From Desulfovibrio inopinatus DSM 10711 (GTDB lineage: Bacteria > Desulfobacterota > Desulfovibrionia > Desulfovibrionales > Desulfovibrionaceae), in assembly GCF_000429305.1 (NCBI RefSeq), contig NZ_KE386880.1:139948-203947 (forward strand): DNA of 64,000 bases, read 5' to 3'. The translations under genes and the position numbers were made by a program. Every line of letters starts with the position of its first letter. Positions within the stretch are counted from its first letter, which is position 1. This document shows, piece after piece, positions 37,258 through 46,109 of the stretch. The notes beneath the pieces are model-generated. The model was given only the letters and a program-made list of their open reading frames with translations. It searched no databases and was not told the DNA's origin.

Positions 37258-38571
37258 CTATAATCGCCAATACCACATTCTGGACCCGATAAAACGCTCA
37301 TGATCAAACATCCCGCGTATATCGAAAAGAGGAAAACGATCACCCGATTTAAACATGGAGTCGATGCGTGCAGGTGACATTGCGGCATACGATGCATGCG
37401 GAACAGCAAAAATAACGGCGTCGAAGTCGGTCAATTCCGATTCCGGTGCAAGGGAAATGCCGTATTCCTCTTGTGCTTCCGTTGGGTCCGCCAAGGGGTC
37501 ATGTACAATCGTTTCCACGCAATATTCGCGAAGTTCTTCGATGATGTCCACTACTTTGGTGTTTCGCAAATCGGGGACGTTTTCTTTGAAGGTGAGCCCC
37601 AATATTCCTACACGAGCGCTATTGACTGTTCGACCGGACTGGATGAGTCGCTTGATGACCATTTGCGCCACGTAGCGTCCCATAGAGTCATTGATGCGTC
37701 TGCCGGCAAGAATCATTTCCGGGTGAAAGCCCATACTCTGTGCTTTGTATGTCAGATAGTACGGATCAACCCCGATACAATGTCCTCCAACCAAGCCCGG
37801 TCGAAATGGTAAAAAATTCCATTTTGTTCCAGATGCTTGGAGGACTTCCAAAGTGTCGATTTCCAGCTTTTCAAAGATGAGCGCCAGTTCGTTCATCAGC
37901 GCGATATTAATGTCGCGTTGGGTATTTTCGATCACCTTGGCTGCTTCGGCCACTTTGATGGACGATGCTTTGTGGACACCGGCTTTGACGACGGTTGAAT
38001 AAAATTGCGAGAGGAGTTCCAACGTGGCTTCATCTTGGCCCGAAACAACCTTTACAATCGTTTCCAGCGTGTTGACTTTGTCACCGGGATTGATGCGTTC
38101 CGGCGAATAGCCGACAAAGAAATCTTCTCCAGCGCGGGTTCCGGACTCGCGTTCCAAAATGGGAACGCACAATTCTTCGGTTAAACCGGGGTACACCGTG
38201 GATTCATAAACGACCACTGCACCGGGCCCGAGATTCTGCCCGACAAGCGTTGTTGCCGAAACAACCGGAGTCAGGTCTGGACTGCGGTGTTTATCGATGG
38301 GAGTCGGGACGGCCACCACAACAATGCCTGCGTCTTTGATGCGCGTCGGATCATTGGTGTATTCGATAACCGCCTGGCCAAGGGTGGTATCATCCACTTC
38401 GCCGGTCACGTCATGACCGTCTCGAAGTTGTTCGAGGCGATTGACGGAAATATCGAAACCAATGACCGTGAAATGCCGGCTCAAGGCGACGGCCAGTGGC
38501 AGGCCGACATAACCGAGCCCGATGACGGCAACAGGTTTTTTCCCGGCCGCAAGCTCTTCAAACGTTGTCAT
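37258..38571 (-). CDS. nucleotide-sugar dehydrogenase (UDP-GlcNAc/GalNAc type, WbpA/TviB-like)
   Basis: 437 residues. Rossmann motif VAVIGLGYVGLPLAVALS near 14-31; VPTPIDKHRSPDLTPV; YESTVYPG; the catalytic Cys in GLVGGHCIGVDPYYLT near 255; and GLTFKENVPDLRNT. It oxidises C6 of a UDP-sugar to a uronate with NAD for surface polysaccharide. The KEN-VPD and HCIGVDPYYL forms fit the UDP-HexNAc dehydrogenase branch more than UDP-glucose dehydrogenase. ATG 38571 has GGAGGAA 7 nt upstream. No other polysaccharide genes adjacent. Confidence 0.92.
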   Translation of the reverse strand: MTTFEELAAGKKPVAVIGLGYVGLPLAVALSRHFTVIGFDISVNRLEQLRDGHDVTGEVDDTTLGQAVIEYTNDPTRIKDAGIVVVAVPTPIDKHRSPDLTPVVSATTLVGQNLGPGAVVVYESTVYPGLTEELCVPILERESGTRAGEDFFVGYSPERINPGDKVNTLETIVKVVSGQDEATLELLSQFYSTVVKAGVHKASSIKVAEAAKVIENTQRDINIALMNELALIFEKLEIDTLEVLQASGTKWNFLPFRPGLVGGHCIGVDPYYLTYKAQSMGFHPEMILAGRRINDSMGRYVAQMVIKRLIQSGRTVNSARVGILGLTFKENVPDLRNTKVVDIIEELREYCVETIVHDPLADPTEAQEEYGISLAPESELTDFDAVIFAVPHASYAAMSPARIDSMFKSGDRFPLFDIRGMFDHERFIGSRMWYWRL

Positions 38572-38684
38572 GGTATTTCCTCCACTTTGGAACATGCAAA
38601 ACGGAACTCGTACAGAAAAGCGCGTTGCTATTCAAGACGAAAAGGAATGTGGACAGACGAGACATGCTCGGATACACCAGCGCC

Positions 38685-38891
38685 ATGAACTTCGATTGGC
38701 GTTTCTTTCTCACGGCGTTGGGGCTGGCATTCATTCTGGAAGGGCTTCCGTATTTTGTTGCGGCTGAAAAAATGCCCAAAATCCTGAAAATGATGTCTGA
38801 ACGCCCACCCAGCGCGTTGCGTGGTGTCGGCATTTCCGCCATTGTCGCAGGACTTGCCGTGATTTATCTGGCCCGGACGTTTTTCGGGTAA
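38685..38891 (+). CDS. small membrane protein, DUF2065 family
   Basis: 68 residues with two hydrophobic helices (FFLTALGLAFILEGLPYFV and VGISAIVAGLAVIYLARTF) and the family's EGLPYF and A.KMPK motifs. Function unknown. The start is uncertain: ATG 38664 (seven residues longer) is equally open and neither has a strong ribosome site. It is divergent from the sugar dehydrogenase. Confidence 0.8.
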   Translation: MNFDWRFFLTALGLAFILEGLPYFVAAEKMPKILKMMSERPPSALRGVGISAIVAGLAVIYLARTFFG

Positions 38892-38999
38892 CGGCAATAC
38901 CATTCTCCCGTTTCCCGCCTCCACAATGCGTTGAGACCAGTATTGCCGTGCACTACGCCTGATTGCCGATGCTCGTTTGTCGTCGGTGCCTTGCGTCTT

Positions 39000-39740
39000 C
39001 TACGCTTTCGGTGCTTTTTGGCCTACATGAAGATAGACGATACCTGATGCCATCGGAAGATAAAAGACACGATGAAATCCGGCATCGTAGAGTTCCGTGG
39101 CCAATTCGCTCTGACTGGGAAATCCCATAATCGTATCGGCGAGATAGCGATAAGCCTCCCTGTCACCGGACAATCGACCGATGAGCGGAAGCAATCTGTT
39201 GAGATAAAAATTATACAGCCCTTTCCAAATCCGTGTTTTTCCGCTTCCGAATTCCAGAATACAGAATCGTCCACCCGGTTTGAGTACCCGAAGGACTTCC
39301 GCATAGGCTGCCTGCCGTGGCCGGATATTACGGATACCAAATGCAATCGTGGCTGCATGGACGGATTCGTCTGCCAACGGCAACGTGCGTCCATCGGCCA
39401 ATACCGGATGAATTCGACCGGTACGCGTGCCGCGGATTTTACGTGTACCGCTTTGCAACATGGGCAATGCGAAGTCGGCAGCAACCACAAAAGACGTTGG
39501 ATGACGATCGGCGCTCAAACAGGAGACGTCCATAGTACCTGCGGCGAGATCGAGAATAGTCGGGTGTTCTTTCCCGGCTACACCGAGATGGGCCACCATG
39601 CGTCGGCGCCACCACAGGTCCAAACCTGCGCTCAAAATATGATTGAGTGCATCGTACCAGCCGGCAATGCGGCCGAACATGGCGGCAACGCGCCGCCCGT
39701 GTTCGACATCGGCTTTCATATCATTCGTTGTCGTCTGCAT
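39000..39740 (-). CDS. ubiE: demethylmenaquinone methyltransferase (UbiE/MenG)
   Basis: 246 residues. Last step of menaquinone synthesis, methylating demethylmenaquinone with SAM. FGRIAGWYDALNHILSAGLD (about 22-41), ILDLAAGTMDVS, the UbiE signature ATIAFGIRNIRPRQ near 130, and LKPGGRFCILEFG. It complements mqnB/mqnD nearby. Its start overlaps the 67-residue gene by 20 nt. No good ribosome site, consistent with coupling. Confidence 0.94.
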   Translation of the reverse strand: MQTTTNDMKADVEHGRRVAAMFGRIAGWYDALNHILSAGLDLWWRRRMVAHLGVAGKEHPTILDLAAGTMDVSCLSADRHPTSFVVAADFALPMLQSGTRKIRGTRTGRIHPVLADGRTLPLADESVHAATIAFGIRNIRPRQAAYAEVLRVLKPGGRFCILEFGSGKTRIWKGLYNFYLNRLLPLIGRLSGDREAYRYLADTIMGFPSQSELATELYDAGFHRVFYLPMASGIVYLHVGQKAPKA

Positions 39741-39924
39741 CGATAATGGAGCGGGGAGAGGCGTTGGTGGAATTGGGCGTATCGGTCATGATGGTGCGCA
39801 GCACTTCATAATAGATTGGGCCGAAGTGTTCGGAGAAGTTCGTCGGAGAAATTCGTCCGGTTTCCACGAACTTGACTACGATTTCCTTAGCTACCTGTAA
39901 TGCGTTCTGTTTGACTTTATCCAC
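39721..39924 (-). CDS. conserved small protein upstream of ubiE
   Basis: 67 residues, starting at GTG 39924 with AAGGAG 5 nt upstream. It reads MDKVKQNALQVAKEIVVKFV and SPTNFSEHFGPIYYEVLRTI. I do not recognise a named domain; similar short helical proteins occur in Desulfovibrionaceae, from memory. The end overlaps ubiE, so the two are one transcript. Function unknown. Confidence 0.75.
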   Translation of the reverse strand: MDKVKQNALQVAKEIVVKFVETGRISPTNFSEHFGPIYYEVLRTIMTDTPNSTNASPRSIIDADDNE

Positions 39925-39961
39925 GTCGTCTCCTTGGCCGAGTCTCATACGCTGGGAAAAA

Positions 39962-40010
39962 CCCGCCCGGGGGGAAATGACCTCGACCAATGAGAATCAA
40001 ACCGGGCGGG
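39962..40010 (-). repeat. inverted repeat upstream of the 67-residue gene
   Basis: CCCGCCCGG (39962-39970) and CCGGGCGGG (40002-40010), a perfect 9-bp GC-only stem with a 31-nt loop. It lies about 40 nt upstream of the GTG start, in the leader of the ubiE transcript. It may be a terminator-like attenuator or a regulator site. Confidence 0.5.
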
Positions 40011-40122
40011 AGCAGGGAATATCCGGTAAACATCCCCTGTTTTTTGAGGGGGTCTATCATGGCCGGTCCAACTCGTCGAGTCGTCTGATATACGGCCTGT
40101 AGCGCCCTGTTTTTCGTCGTTG

Positions 40123-40166
40123 AAAAGAGGATACACGCATCATTATATCGTGTGATGTTCCTCTTT
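40123..40166 (-). terminator. terminator of the DUF362 gene
   Basis: AAAGAGGA and TCCTCTTTT with partial pairing inside (CATCA/TGATG); a short T-run follows on the minus strand. It starts about 40 nt past the stop at 40205. Confidence 0.55.
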
Positions 40167-40204
40167 GAAACAGATAAATATGGTTAACGCGATATGCCTC
40201 GTCA

Positions 40205-41323
40205 TTAAATACGCACGAGTTCGTACTGTGATGACCCTAAACCGATTTCTTCGGCATACGAAATTTGGAGATCACCCATGGTGTTATCCCATACGCCTTT
40301 GAATTTGTGTTCGCCCGGATGATGGTTCGCTTTCAGGTGCGTGCCGGCAATACCCATCTGGGCATTGACGAGATCAAGGCTTGCTTTGTCCAAAGCAACG
40401 GGATCATGGCTGCACAAAATGCCGATATCCGGGACAATGGGGGCATCGCTCCATGGCACGCAGTCGCAGTCCGGGGTGATATTGAGAAGGAAATTGAAAA
40501 ACGCGGTACGGCCGGCTTTGCCCTGTATGACGCCTTTGGCGTATTCGACCATGCGCTCAGTAAAGCCTTCCATCTCGGTTTTCCAGTTTGTCATGATCGA
40601 TTTATTCTGACAAACGGTCAAACATTCCCCGCAACCGACGCACAAGTCGGTTTCGATTTTCGCTTTGCGCTCATTCACACTGATAGCGTTTTGCGGGCAG
40701 ACTTTGACGCATTCTCCGCACCCGACGCAACGGTGGTGTTCAACGAAGAATCGGACGCAATGTTGCGCTTTTTTGCCTTGTCGGGGGGCGCATCCCATAG
40801 CCAGATTCTTAATGGTTCCACCGAATCCGGCAAGTTCGTGGCCTTTGAAGTGGGACAAGGCGAAAAGACTATCGGCATCAACAATATCGGCCGCCAGCTT
40901 CACGCTCGAAAAATGTTTCCCTGCAATAGCCACCTCTCGCATATTGTTGCTGCGCAGACCATCGGCAATAATAAGCGGGGCACCGGTGACCGCATAATCG
41001 AAACCATGTTCAATCGCCGTGATGAGGTGATCAACAGCGTGAAAGCGCGAGCCGGAATAGAGTGTATTGGTGTCGGTGAGAAAAGGTTTGCCGCCGGCTT
41101 CTTTAATTTTATCGATCGCTGCCCGCACGAGTACGGGGCTGAGAAACGTATCGTTTCCCCGTTCGCCAAAGTGTACTTTAACCGCGGTCAATCCATCGCG
41201 GACGACAGTATGTTTGAAACCGGCTTTATTGAAGAGTTTGGCAATTTTTTTGATCTTGCTTTCTTTTGCCTTTCGCGCGCGCAGATTGGCAAAATAGACG
41301 GTGCTTGTCGTTGGTGTTTCCAT
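40205..41323 (-). CDS. DUF362 protein with two [4Fe-4S] clusters
   Basis: 372 residues. N-terminal DUF362 region with AVKVHFGERGNDTFLSP (about 48-64) and ALSHFKGHELAGFGGTIKN; then CVGCGECVKVC and CVGCGECLTVC (about 195-235). Ferredoxin-type proteins of this family are common in anaerobes; some are annotated as iron-sulfur flavodoxin or assembly proteins, but the function is unknown. Its start is 22 nt after the trmJ stop, so the two may be co-transcribed. Confidence 0.88.
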   Translation of the reverse strand: METPTTSTVYFANLRARKAKESKIKKIAKLFNKAGFKHTVVRDGLTAVKVHFGERGNDTFLSPVLVRAAIDKIKEAGGKPFLTDTNTLYSGSRFHAVDHLITAIEHGFDYAVTGAPLIIADGLRSNNMREVAIAGKHFSSVKLAADIVDADSLFALSHFKGHELAGFGGTIKNLAMGCAPRQGKKAQHCVRFFVEHHRCVGCGECVKVCPQNAISVNERKAKIETDLCVGCGECLTVCQNKSIMTNWKTEMEGFTERMVEYAKGVIQGKAGRTAFFNFLLNITPDCDCVPWSDAPIVPDIGILCSHDPVALDKASLDLVNAQMGIAGTHLKANHHPGEHKFKGVWDNTMGDLQISYAEEIGLGSSQYELVRI

Positions 41324-41345
41324 GGTCTTCCTCCTTCATTCCGCC

Positions 41346-42119
41346 TCAGTCTGCCTGGTTCTTTTTGCCGCCGGTGGTCGCGTTGCGGCCGGCTTTTTCC
41401 GCAATCCATTGGACTTGTCGGCAGATACCCATGAGCAGGTTGAATTCGTTTCGTTTCAGGTGAACGCGTTCCACAAATCGCCGAAATGGGAGCATCCAAT
41501 ATTCGGGATTGTCCGCATGGAGAAAGTCGATGGCCAAGAGGGTATCGCGGACCGTATTGAAAAGCGTATCGCGTTCGCCGTGGGTAGCCAGGCGCGACGA
41601 CGGGGGGCCCGCCGGCCGAAACGGTCGGGTTCGCCTCGCCTTGGCGCATTCGTACAGCACGACGAGCACGGCTTGAGCGAGGTTGAGTGAAGAGGCTTCG
41701 TCGCTTGTCGGTATGGTCAGCAATTGGCTACAGATGCATGTTTCGTCATTGGTGAGTCCTTGATCTTCGGGGCCGAAGACAACGGCGACTGACCCGCCAG
41801 CCGTGAGGGTTTCCACGACACTGGGCGCGGCAACTTCTGGCGTGATGACACCTTTGCGCCATCCTCCCGTGCGGGCCGTGGTTCCGAAGACCAATTGAAA
41901 GTCCGTCAGTGCCGGCGCGAGTTCGTCAACGAACAACGCCTGTTCCAGGATGTCGATTCCCTTCGGCGTGGCCAGAGCTCGCGCTCGATTTTCATCGTAA
42001 TGGAGCGGTGAAACCACAATGAGCCGCTTTGCCCCCATATTCGCCATGGCTCGTGCAGCGGAGCCGATATTTTCGGAAAATTTTGGTCGAAACAGCACGA
42101 CGGCAAGATCATCAAGCAT
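41346..42119 (-). CDS. trmJ: tRNA (cytidine/uridine-2'-O-)-methyltransferase TrmJ
   Basis: 257 residues of the SPOUT class. N-terminal VLFRPKFSENIGSAARAMANMG (first part) near 8-27, then the knot motifs VAVVFGPEDQGLTNDE near 115 and IPTSDEASSLNLAQAV near 140. It methylates the ribose at position 32 of the tRNA anticodon loop. A helical C-terminal tail as in TrmJ. Divergent from aroK. Confidence 0.92.
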   Translation of the reverse strand: MLDDLAVVLFRPKFSENIGSAARAMANMGAKRLIVVSPLHYDENRARALATPKGIDILEQALFVDELAPALTDFQLVFGTTARTGGWRKGVITPEVAAPSVVETLTAGGSVAVVFGPEDQGLTNDETCICSQLLTIPTSDEASSLNLAQAVLVVLYECAKARRTRPFRPAGPPSSRLATHGERDTLFNTVRDTLLAIDFLHADNPEYWMLPFRRFVERVHLKRNEFNLLMGICRQVQWIAEKAGRNATTGGKKNQAD

Positions 42120-42272
42120 AACTTCTCCATATCAAGACAGCATTCAATCAACGTTGCGACGTGAAATTCAGGCACGAATCCTTGCTCCAGGCCTGTGCCT
42201 CCTGGTGTTCCGGTCTTGTTCCGTGCGGCCTGTCGTGGTAGGCCTCCCCAAGCCAGACGTCAAGGAGCAATC

Positions 42273-42797
42273 ATGATCGATTTGTCCACAAAAAATATCT
42301 ATCTTATTGGGCCGCGTGCCAGCGGAAAAACTACGCTCGGGACGCGACTTGCCGAGTCGTTGCACTGTCCCTTTCTTGATCTCGACGAAGAATTCCGGAT
42401 ACGCGAAAATCGCACGATAGCCGATCTTGTCGAAAAAGAAGGCTGGGATGCGTTTCGAGCCAAAGAACGCGAAATTCTTGCCGATGTCCACAAAACACCG
42501 GGTCGGGTCATTGCCACGGGGGGAGGGGTTGTCCTCGATCCGGCAAACCGTGATCTCCTGATCCAGGGCTTGACGCTCTATCTTCAGGCCGATCCCGATA
42601 CTTTAGCCAAGCGCCTTGCCAGTGAACTGCTTCCCGAGCAGCGCCCGAACCTGACATCGCTTGATCTCGAAGAAGAAATCAAGCAAACCCTCAACGAACG
42701 CGAACCGCTCTATCTGCGGTGCAGTGTCGCCAATCTTCCCGCCCGTCCCATAGACGAGCTCGTCACCATGGCGTTGAAAGTGGTGGAGATGGTGTAA
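42273..42797 (+). CDS. aroK: shikimate kinase
   Basis: 174 residues. Phosphorylates shikimate at O3 in the aromatic amino-acid pathway. P-loop LIGPRASGKTTLG near 12-24, shikimate-site DLDEEFRIRE near 34 and GGGVVLDP near 78; lid arginine in PEQRPNL near 122. ATG 42273 has AAGGAGC 6 nt upstream; the longer frame is rejected. Confidence 0.94.
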   Translation: MIDLSTKNIYLIGPRASGKTTLGTRLAESLHCPFLDLDEEFRIRENRTIADLVEKEGWDAFRAKEREILADVHKTPGRVIATGGGVVLDPANRDLLIQGLTLYLQADPDTLAKRLASELLPEQRPNLTSLDLEEEIKQTLNEREPLYLRCSVANLPARPIDELVTMALKVVEMV

Positions 42798-42814
42798 GCG
42801 TTAGGGGGAAGAGG

Positions 42815-43043
42815 GCCTCCGGCGGCTGGGGAGGATTATCCTCCCCAGACCCCACCTTCTGGACACATGAAATGGGGACGGAGTCTGGAATTGCTTGTGG
42901 TTCATGGAACGTTGTCAAGAATGTTTTAGCTCTGACTACACGAAATACACTGTACCCGTTAAAAGTTTTTGAAGAGGGGATGGGGTCTGGGGAAGGGGGG
43001 AAACTTTTTCCAAAAAGTTTCCCCCCTTCCCCAGCCGTCGGAG
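42815..43043 (+). repeat. dispersed intergenic repeat, copy A
   Basis: Starts GCCTCCGGCGGCTGGGG with hairpin CTGGGGAGGA..TCCTCCCCAG and ends at GTCGGAG. Shared with copy B (54672-54894, opposite strand): the first ~60 nt almost exactly (TTATCCTCCCCAGACCCC, CACCTTCTGGACACATG), CGTTAAAAGTTTTTGAAGA, and the terminal GTCGGAG. The last 48 nt (42987-43034) form a hairpin with 23-nt arms. It lies between convergent aroK and glk and probably ends both transcripts. Confidence 0.85.
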
Positions 43044-43046
43044 ACC

Positions 43047-44027
43047 CTAATAAGACGCCGGCATTATAGGCGGAAATGTCGAGACTTTGAGTTGTCCGAA
43101 AAAGGCGGCGCCCCAGAGGCCGCTTTCTTCATTACAGTTGAGATAGATCGGAATATCTTCGAGCATGAAGCCGTATGTGGGCGAGTTGATGAACTCTCGG
43201 GTGAACTCGGGATGGGTGAGCATAGACGGGTTCTTGGCGGCCAGCCCACCGGCAATGTAGACCCCGCCCAAGGCGACGACACACAGTGCATAGTTGCGGC
43301 AGGCACGGCCATAAAATCGAGCGAACATGGCGAGCGTCTTTGAATTTTTGTGGAAGGTCGCGGCCACTTCGGCGGGATTGAGCTTCTCACCGGTCAGATA
43401 TTCGTGCAGCAGGGTCAGGCCGAATCCGGTGACGATAAAATCACCGAACGGGTAGGGGTGCCCGGTGCGTTCGAGAACAAAGGCCTCATAGGCGTTTTCT
43501 TCATCCCCGACAAAGCCGAACGACGCATGACCGGCTTCCGAGGGCACGGCAATAAACCCGGCATGCTCCACCGGCATAAGACAACTCTGTCCAAGACCGG
43601 TACCCGCACCGATGACAGCGAGGGGACGATCCTCTTGAATGACGCCCTCTTTGATCAGTCTGGCATCGGAAACGGCTTGCGTGCGGCAGGCATAGGCTTG
43701 CGCCACAAAATCGTTGATGAGAAAAAACGATTTGACGCCAAAATCCTGCTTGGCGTTGGAGACGTCGATATCCCAAGGAATATTGGGTGGCTTGGCGTAG
43801 GTTTGTCCTTTAATCGCACCGGGTACGGCAATGACGGCTGCATCACAGTCGGCAACTTTGAGAGGAAAGTCGCTCTCGTCAAATGTCTTGAGAAGATCGG
43901 GGAAGGATGACGCATCCTTGGTGGATAACCAGATGGAATCCTTGAATTCAAGCTGGTTGCCATGGACTTCAAATCGACCGAAACGGCTATTGGTTCCGCC
44001 GATGTCTGCTACGAGAATTGTTTCCAT
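43047..44027 (-). CDS. glk: glucokinase (bacterial Glk family)
   Basis: 326 residues. Phosphorylates glucose with ATP. LVADIGGTNSRFGRF (phosphate 1, about 5-19), FFLINDFVAQAYA (about 100), VIGAGTGLGQS (about 135), PSEAGHASF and the C-terminal GGVYIAGGLAAKN (about 265). The start at 44027 begins METILVADIGG; a frame 12 codons longer exists but no ribosome site is clear for either. Confidence 0.92.
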   Translation of the reverse strand: METILVADIGGTNSRFGRFEVHGNQLEFKDSIWLSTKDASSFPDLLKTFDESDFPLKVADCDAAVIAVPGAIKGQTYAKPPNIPWDIDVSNAKQDFGVKSFFLINDFVAQAYACRTQAVSDARLIKEGVIQEDRPLAVIGAGTGLGQSCLMPVEHAGFIAVPSEAGHASFGFVGDEENAYEAFVLERTGHPYPFGDFIVTGFGLTLLHEYLTGEKLNPAEVAATFHKNSKTLAMFARFYGRACRNYALCVVALGGVYIAGGLAAKNPSMLTHPEFTREFINSPTYGFMLEDIPIYLNCNEESGLWGAAFFGQLKVSTFPPIMPASY

Positions 44028-44129
44028 AGAGTGATAATAGCTGGTTTTGAAGGTGCTGTGCAATATTTTTTTCGCATAATTCAGTGCGGTTGATGATATA
44101 TTGTCATATCATTGCAAGATGGAGCATGT

Positions 44130-44408
44130 ATGACAAATGCACGTCAACAGTTTACGGTCAACGATATGGTGGCCTACTTCACGTCCAGTCATTCCTGGCC
44201 CATTCGCGCACAGGTTGTGGAGGTTATACTGCAGCCTGAACAAGAAATATGTTTACGGATTCAATTTGAATCGGCAGGACAGATGATTGAACGGTGCGTT
44301 GCAGCAAAGACTTGTCAGCCCATTGGCAACGATGACAATTTTTTCTCCACAATCCGTCGAAAGAGGACAAAGCGCGTCTCCTCACAATGTTTCAAACAAC
44401 GGAAGTGA
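44130..44408 (+). CDS. hypothetical protein upstream of the DedA/ATP-grasp gene
   Basis: 92 residues. MTNARQQFTVNDMVAYFTSS at the N-terminus and a basic C-terminus (RRKRTKRVSSQCFKQRK). No family recognised. ATG 44130 has GGAG 5 nt upstream. Its stop lies 4 nt before the GTG of the next gene, so the two are probably coupled. Soluble. Confidence 0.65.
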   Translation: MTNARQQFTVNDMVAYFTSSHSWPIRAQVVEVILQPEQEICLRIQFESAGQMIERCVAAKTCQPIGNDDNFFSTIRRKRTKRVSSQCFKQRK

Positions 44409-44412
44409 CCAC

Positions 44413-46050
44413 GTGTTCGATCAATTCACTCAAGTCGCCGCTACACTCTCTGATTCTCCTGTGCTTCAGGCCTGTTTGGCCGCGGTCAGTACACTTATTC
44501 TTGAAGATCCGACGACCATCGGCTGCGGTTTTCTCGTGGCGCATGGCAATATGTCCTATTGGGCGGCGTTTTGGGGGCTGTTTCTTGGCATTGCGGCGGG
44601 CGATTTCACGCTGTTCATGTTCGGGCGCTTCACGGCGAGTCGATTATCCAAAGCCGGTGTCACCGGCGGGGACCGATTGGCCATGATTGGGAAATGGTTT
44701 CAGACGAACATCGTCTTTGCCGTGCTTGCCGCCAGAGTTGCGCCGGGAACCCGTATGCCGACCTATATCGCGGCCGGTGCCTCCGGGGCCAATGCCTTTG
44801 CATTTTTGGCGACCACCATTGTTGCGTCGCTCGTGTGGACTGTCATCTTGCTCAATGCGAGTATTTATTTCGGTGAAAATGTCTTGAGCGAACTCGGTCC
44901 CTATAAAGTGCCGCTTGCTATTGTCATTGTTGCCGGGTTCATTGGATTGCAATGGCATTTGGCCAAACGACGTGCAAAAAACGCCAAACAGAAGAAACCG
45001 CCCGCGGCCTCGTATTTCGAATTCTGGCCAGCGTGGTTGTTTTATATTCCCGTGGTTGTCTGGTCGTTTTGGCTCGGCATTCGGTATCGTGGCTGGATGC
45101 TCCCCACGGTCGTCAACCCGCATATTTTTTCCGGCGGCATTATCGGAGAGTCCAAAAGCGAAATTCTTGCGCAACTTCCCGAATCCACCGCGTCGTATGT
45201 CGCCCCGTGGGTGGTGGTGCGTAAAACCGACACATTGCATCTGGTCGATCAGATCGAGCAGGCGATGACCGCCCGTGGTTTCGGGTATCCCGTTGTGGCC
45301 AAGCCGGACGTCGGGCAACATGGTGACGGAGTTCAACCCATTGATTCACGGCGACAGCTTCAGGACTATATCGCCGCTTTTCCGGACTCTGCCCGCTTCC
45401 TTGTGCAACAACGCGTTGCCTACGAACATGAAGCCAATGTGCTGTATATGCGTATTCCCGGCGAGGAGCGCGGGCGTATTTGTTCACTGACCCTCAAGCG
45501 ATTTCCCACGGTGAAAGGCGACGGCGAAAAAACATTGCGCGAGCTTATCATGGCCAACGAGCGGGTTCGGGGGATTCGAAAAGCGGTGTGTCGACGTTTC
45601 TCCCAAGAAGCTTTGGATACCGTTGTTCCCCTGGGCGAAAGCATCAGACTGGTCTTTACCGGGAGCCATCGGCAAGGTGCGCAATTTCGAGACAGTAACA
45701 ACCAGATCACGGACGAGATGACCGCTGTTTTCGATGCCATCGCCGCATCCATGCCCGAACTCTGGTTCTGTCGGTTCATTATCCGATTCGACACGGTTAA
45801 AGCGCTCAAACAAGGTCGTGACTTCCTCATTCTCGATATCAACGGCGCTGCCGCCGAAGCGACTCACATTTGGGACCCCAGAACTACGCTGCTCGGTGCC
45901 TATCGCGATCTGTTTGCGCAGTGGGATATGGTTTACCGCATCGGCGCTAAGAACCGGGCGCGAGGGTTCAAACCCATGAAATGGGGAGACTTTTTCAAGA
46001 CGGTAAAGACCTATCGCCGGATAGCGAAACGGTATCCGGAAACAATGTAG
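44413..46050 (+). CDS. DedA/VTT-like membrane domain fused to an ATP-grasp domain
   Basis: 545 residues from GTG 44413 (GGAAG about 9 nt upstream). Residues 1 to about 185 have several membrane helices with DedA features: ILEDPTTIGCGFLVAHGNM, FLGIAAGDFTLFMFGR, ARVAPGTRMPTYIAAGAS. Residues about 240-540 are ATP-grasp-like: GYPVVAKPDVGQHGDGV (about 295), FLVQQRVAYEHEANVLYMR (about 330), DFLILDINGAAAEATHIWDP near the end (shortened), with the acidic metal-ligand D..N pair. The fusion suggests a membrane-bound ligase or a transport/ligation enzyme; substrate unknown. The frame's upstream extension overlaps the 92-residue gene and is rejected. Confidence 0.82.
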   Translation: MFDQFTQVAATLSDSPVLQACLAAVSTLILEDPTTIGCGFLVAHGNMSYWAAFWGLFLGIAAGDFTLFMFGRFTASRLSKAGVTGGDRLAMIGKWFQTNIVFAVLAARVAPGTRMPTYIAAGASGANAFAFLATTIVASLVWTVILLNASIYFGENVLSELGPYKVPLAIVIVAGFIGLQWHLAKRRAKNAKQKKPPAASYFEFWPAWLFYIPVVVWSFWLGIRYRGWMLPTVVNPHIFSGGIIGESKSEILAQLPESTASYVAPWVVVRKTDTLHLVDQIEQAMTARGFGYPVVAKPDVGQHGDGVQPIDSRRQLQDYIAAFPDSARFLVQQRVAYEHEANVLYMRIPGEERGRICSLTLKRFPTVKGDGEKTLRELIMANERVRGIRKAVCRRFSQEALDTVVPLGESIRLVFTGSHRQGAQFRDSNNQITDEMTAVFDAIAASMPELWFCRFIIRFDTVKALKQGRDFLILDINGAAAEATHIWDPRTTLLGAYRDLFAQWDMVYRIGAKNRARGFKPMKWGDFFKTVKTYRRIAKRYPETM

Positions 46051-46056
46051 AGGAAG

Positions 46057-46082
46057 AAGTTCCCGTTTTGGGAACTTTTCTT
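46057..46082 (+). terminator. terminator of the DedA/ATP-grasp gene
   Basis: AAGTTCCC, 5-nt loop, GGGAACTT followed by TTCTT, 6 nt after the stop. Confidence 0.75.
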
Positions 46083-46109
46083 GACAGTGCACCTTATACC
46101 ACGTAGATG
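46081..46109 (+). promoter_or_regulatory. possible promoter of higBA
   Basis: TTGACA (46081-46086), 17-nt spacer, TAGATG (46104-46109). It overlaps the first ATG of higB, which would put the transcript start near 46116, where an in-frame GTG lies. Confidence 0.35.

Noticed and set aside
40265..41434. 389-codon plus-strand frame
   Set aside because: Antisense to the DUF362 ferredoxin gene, whose cysteine motifs are clear.
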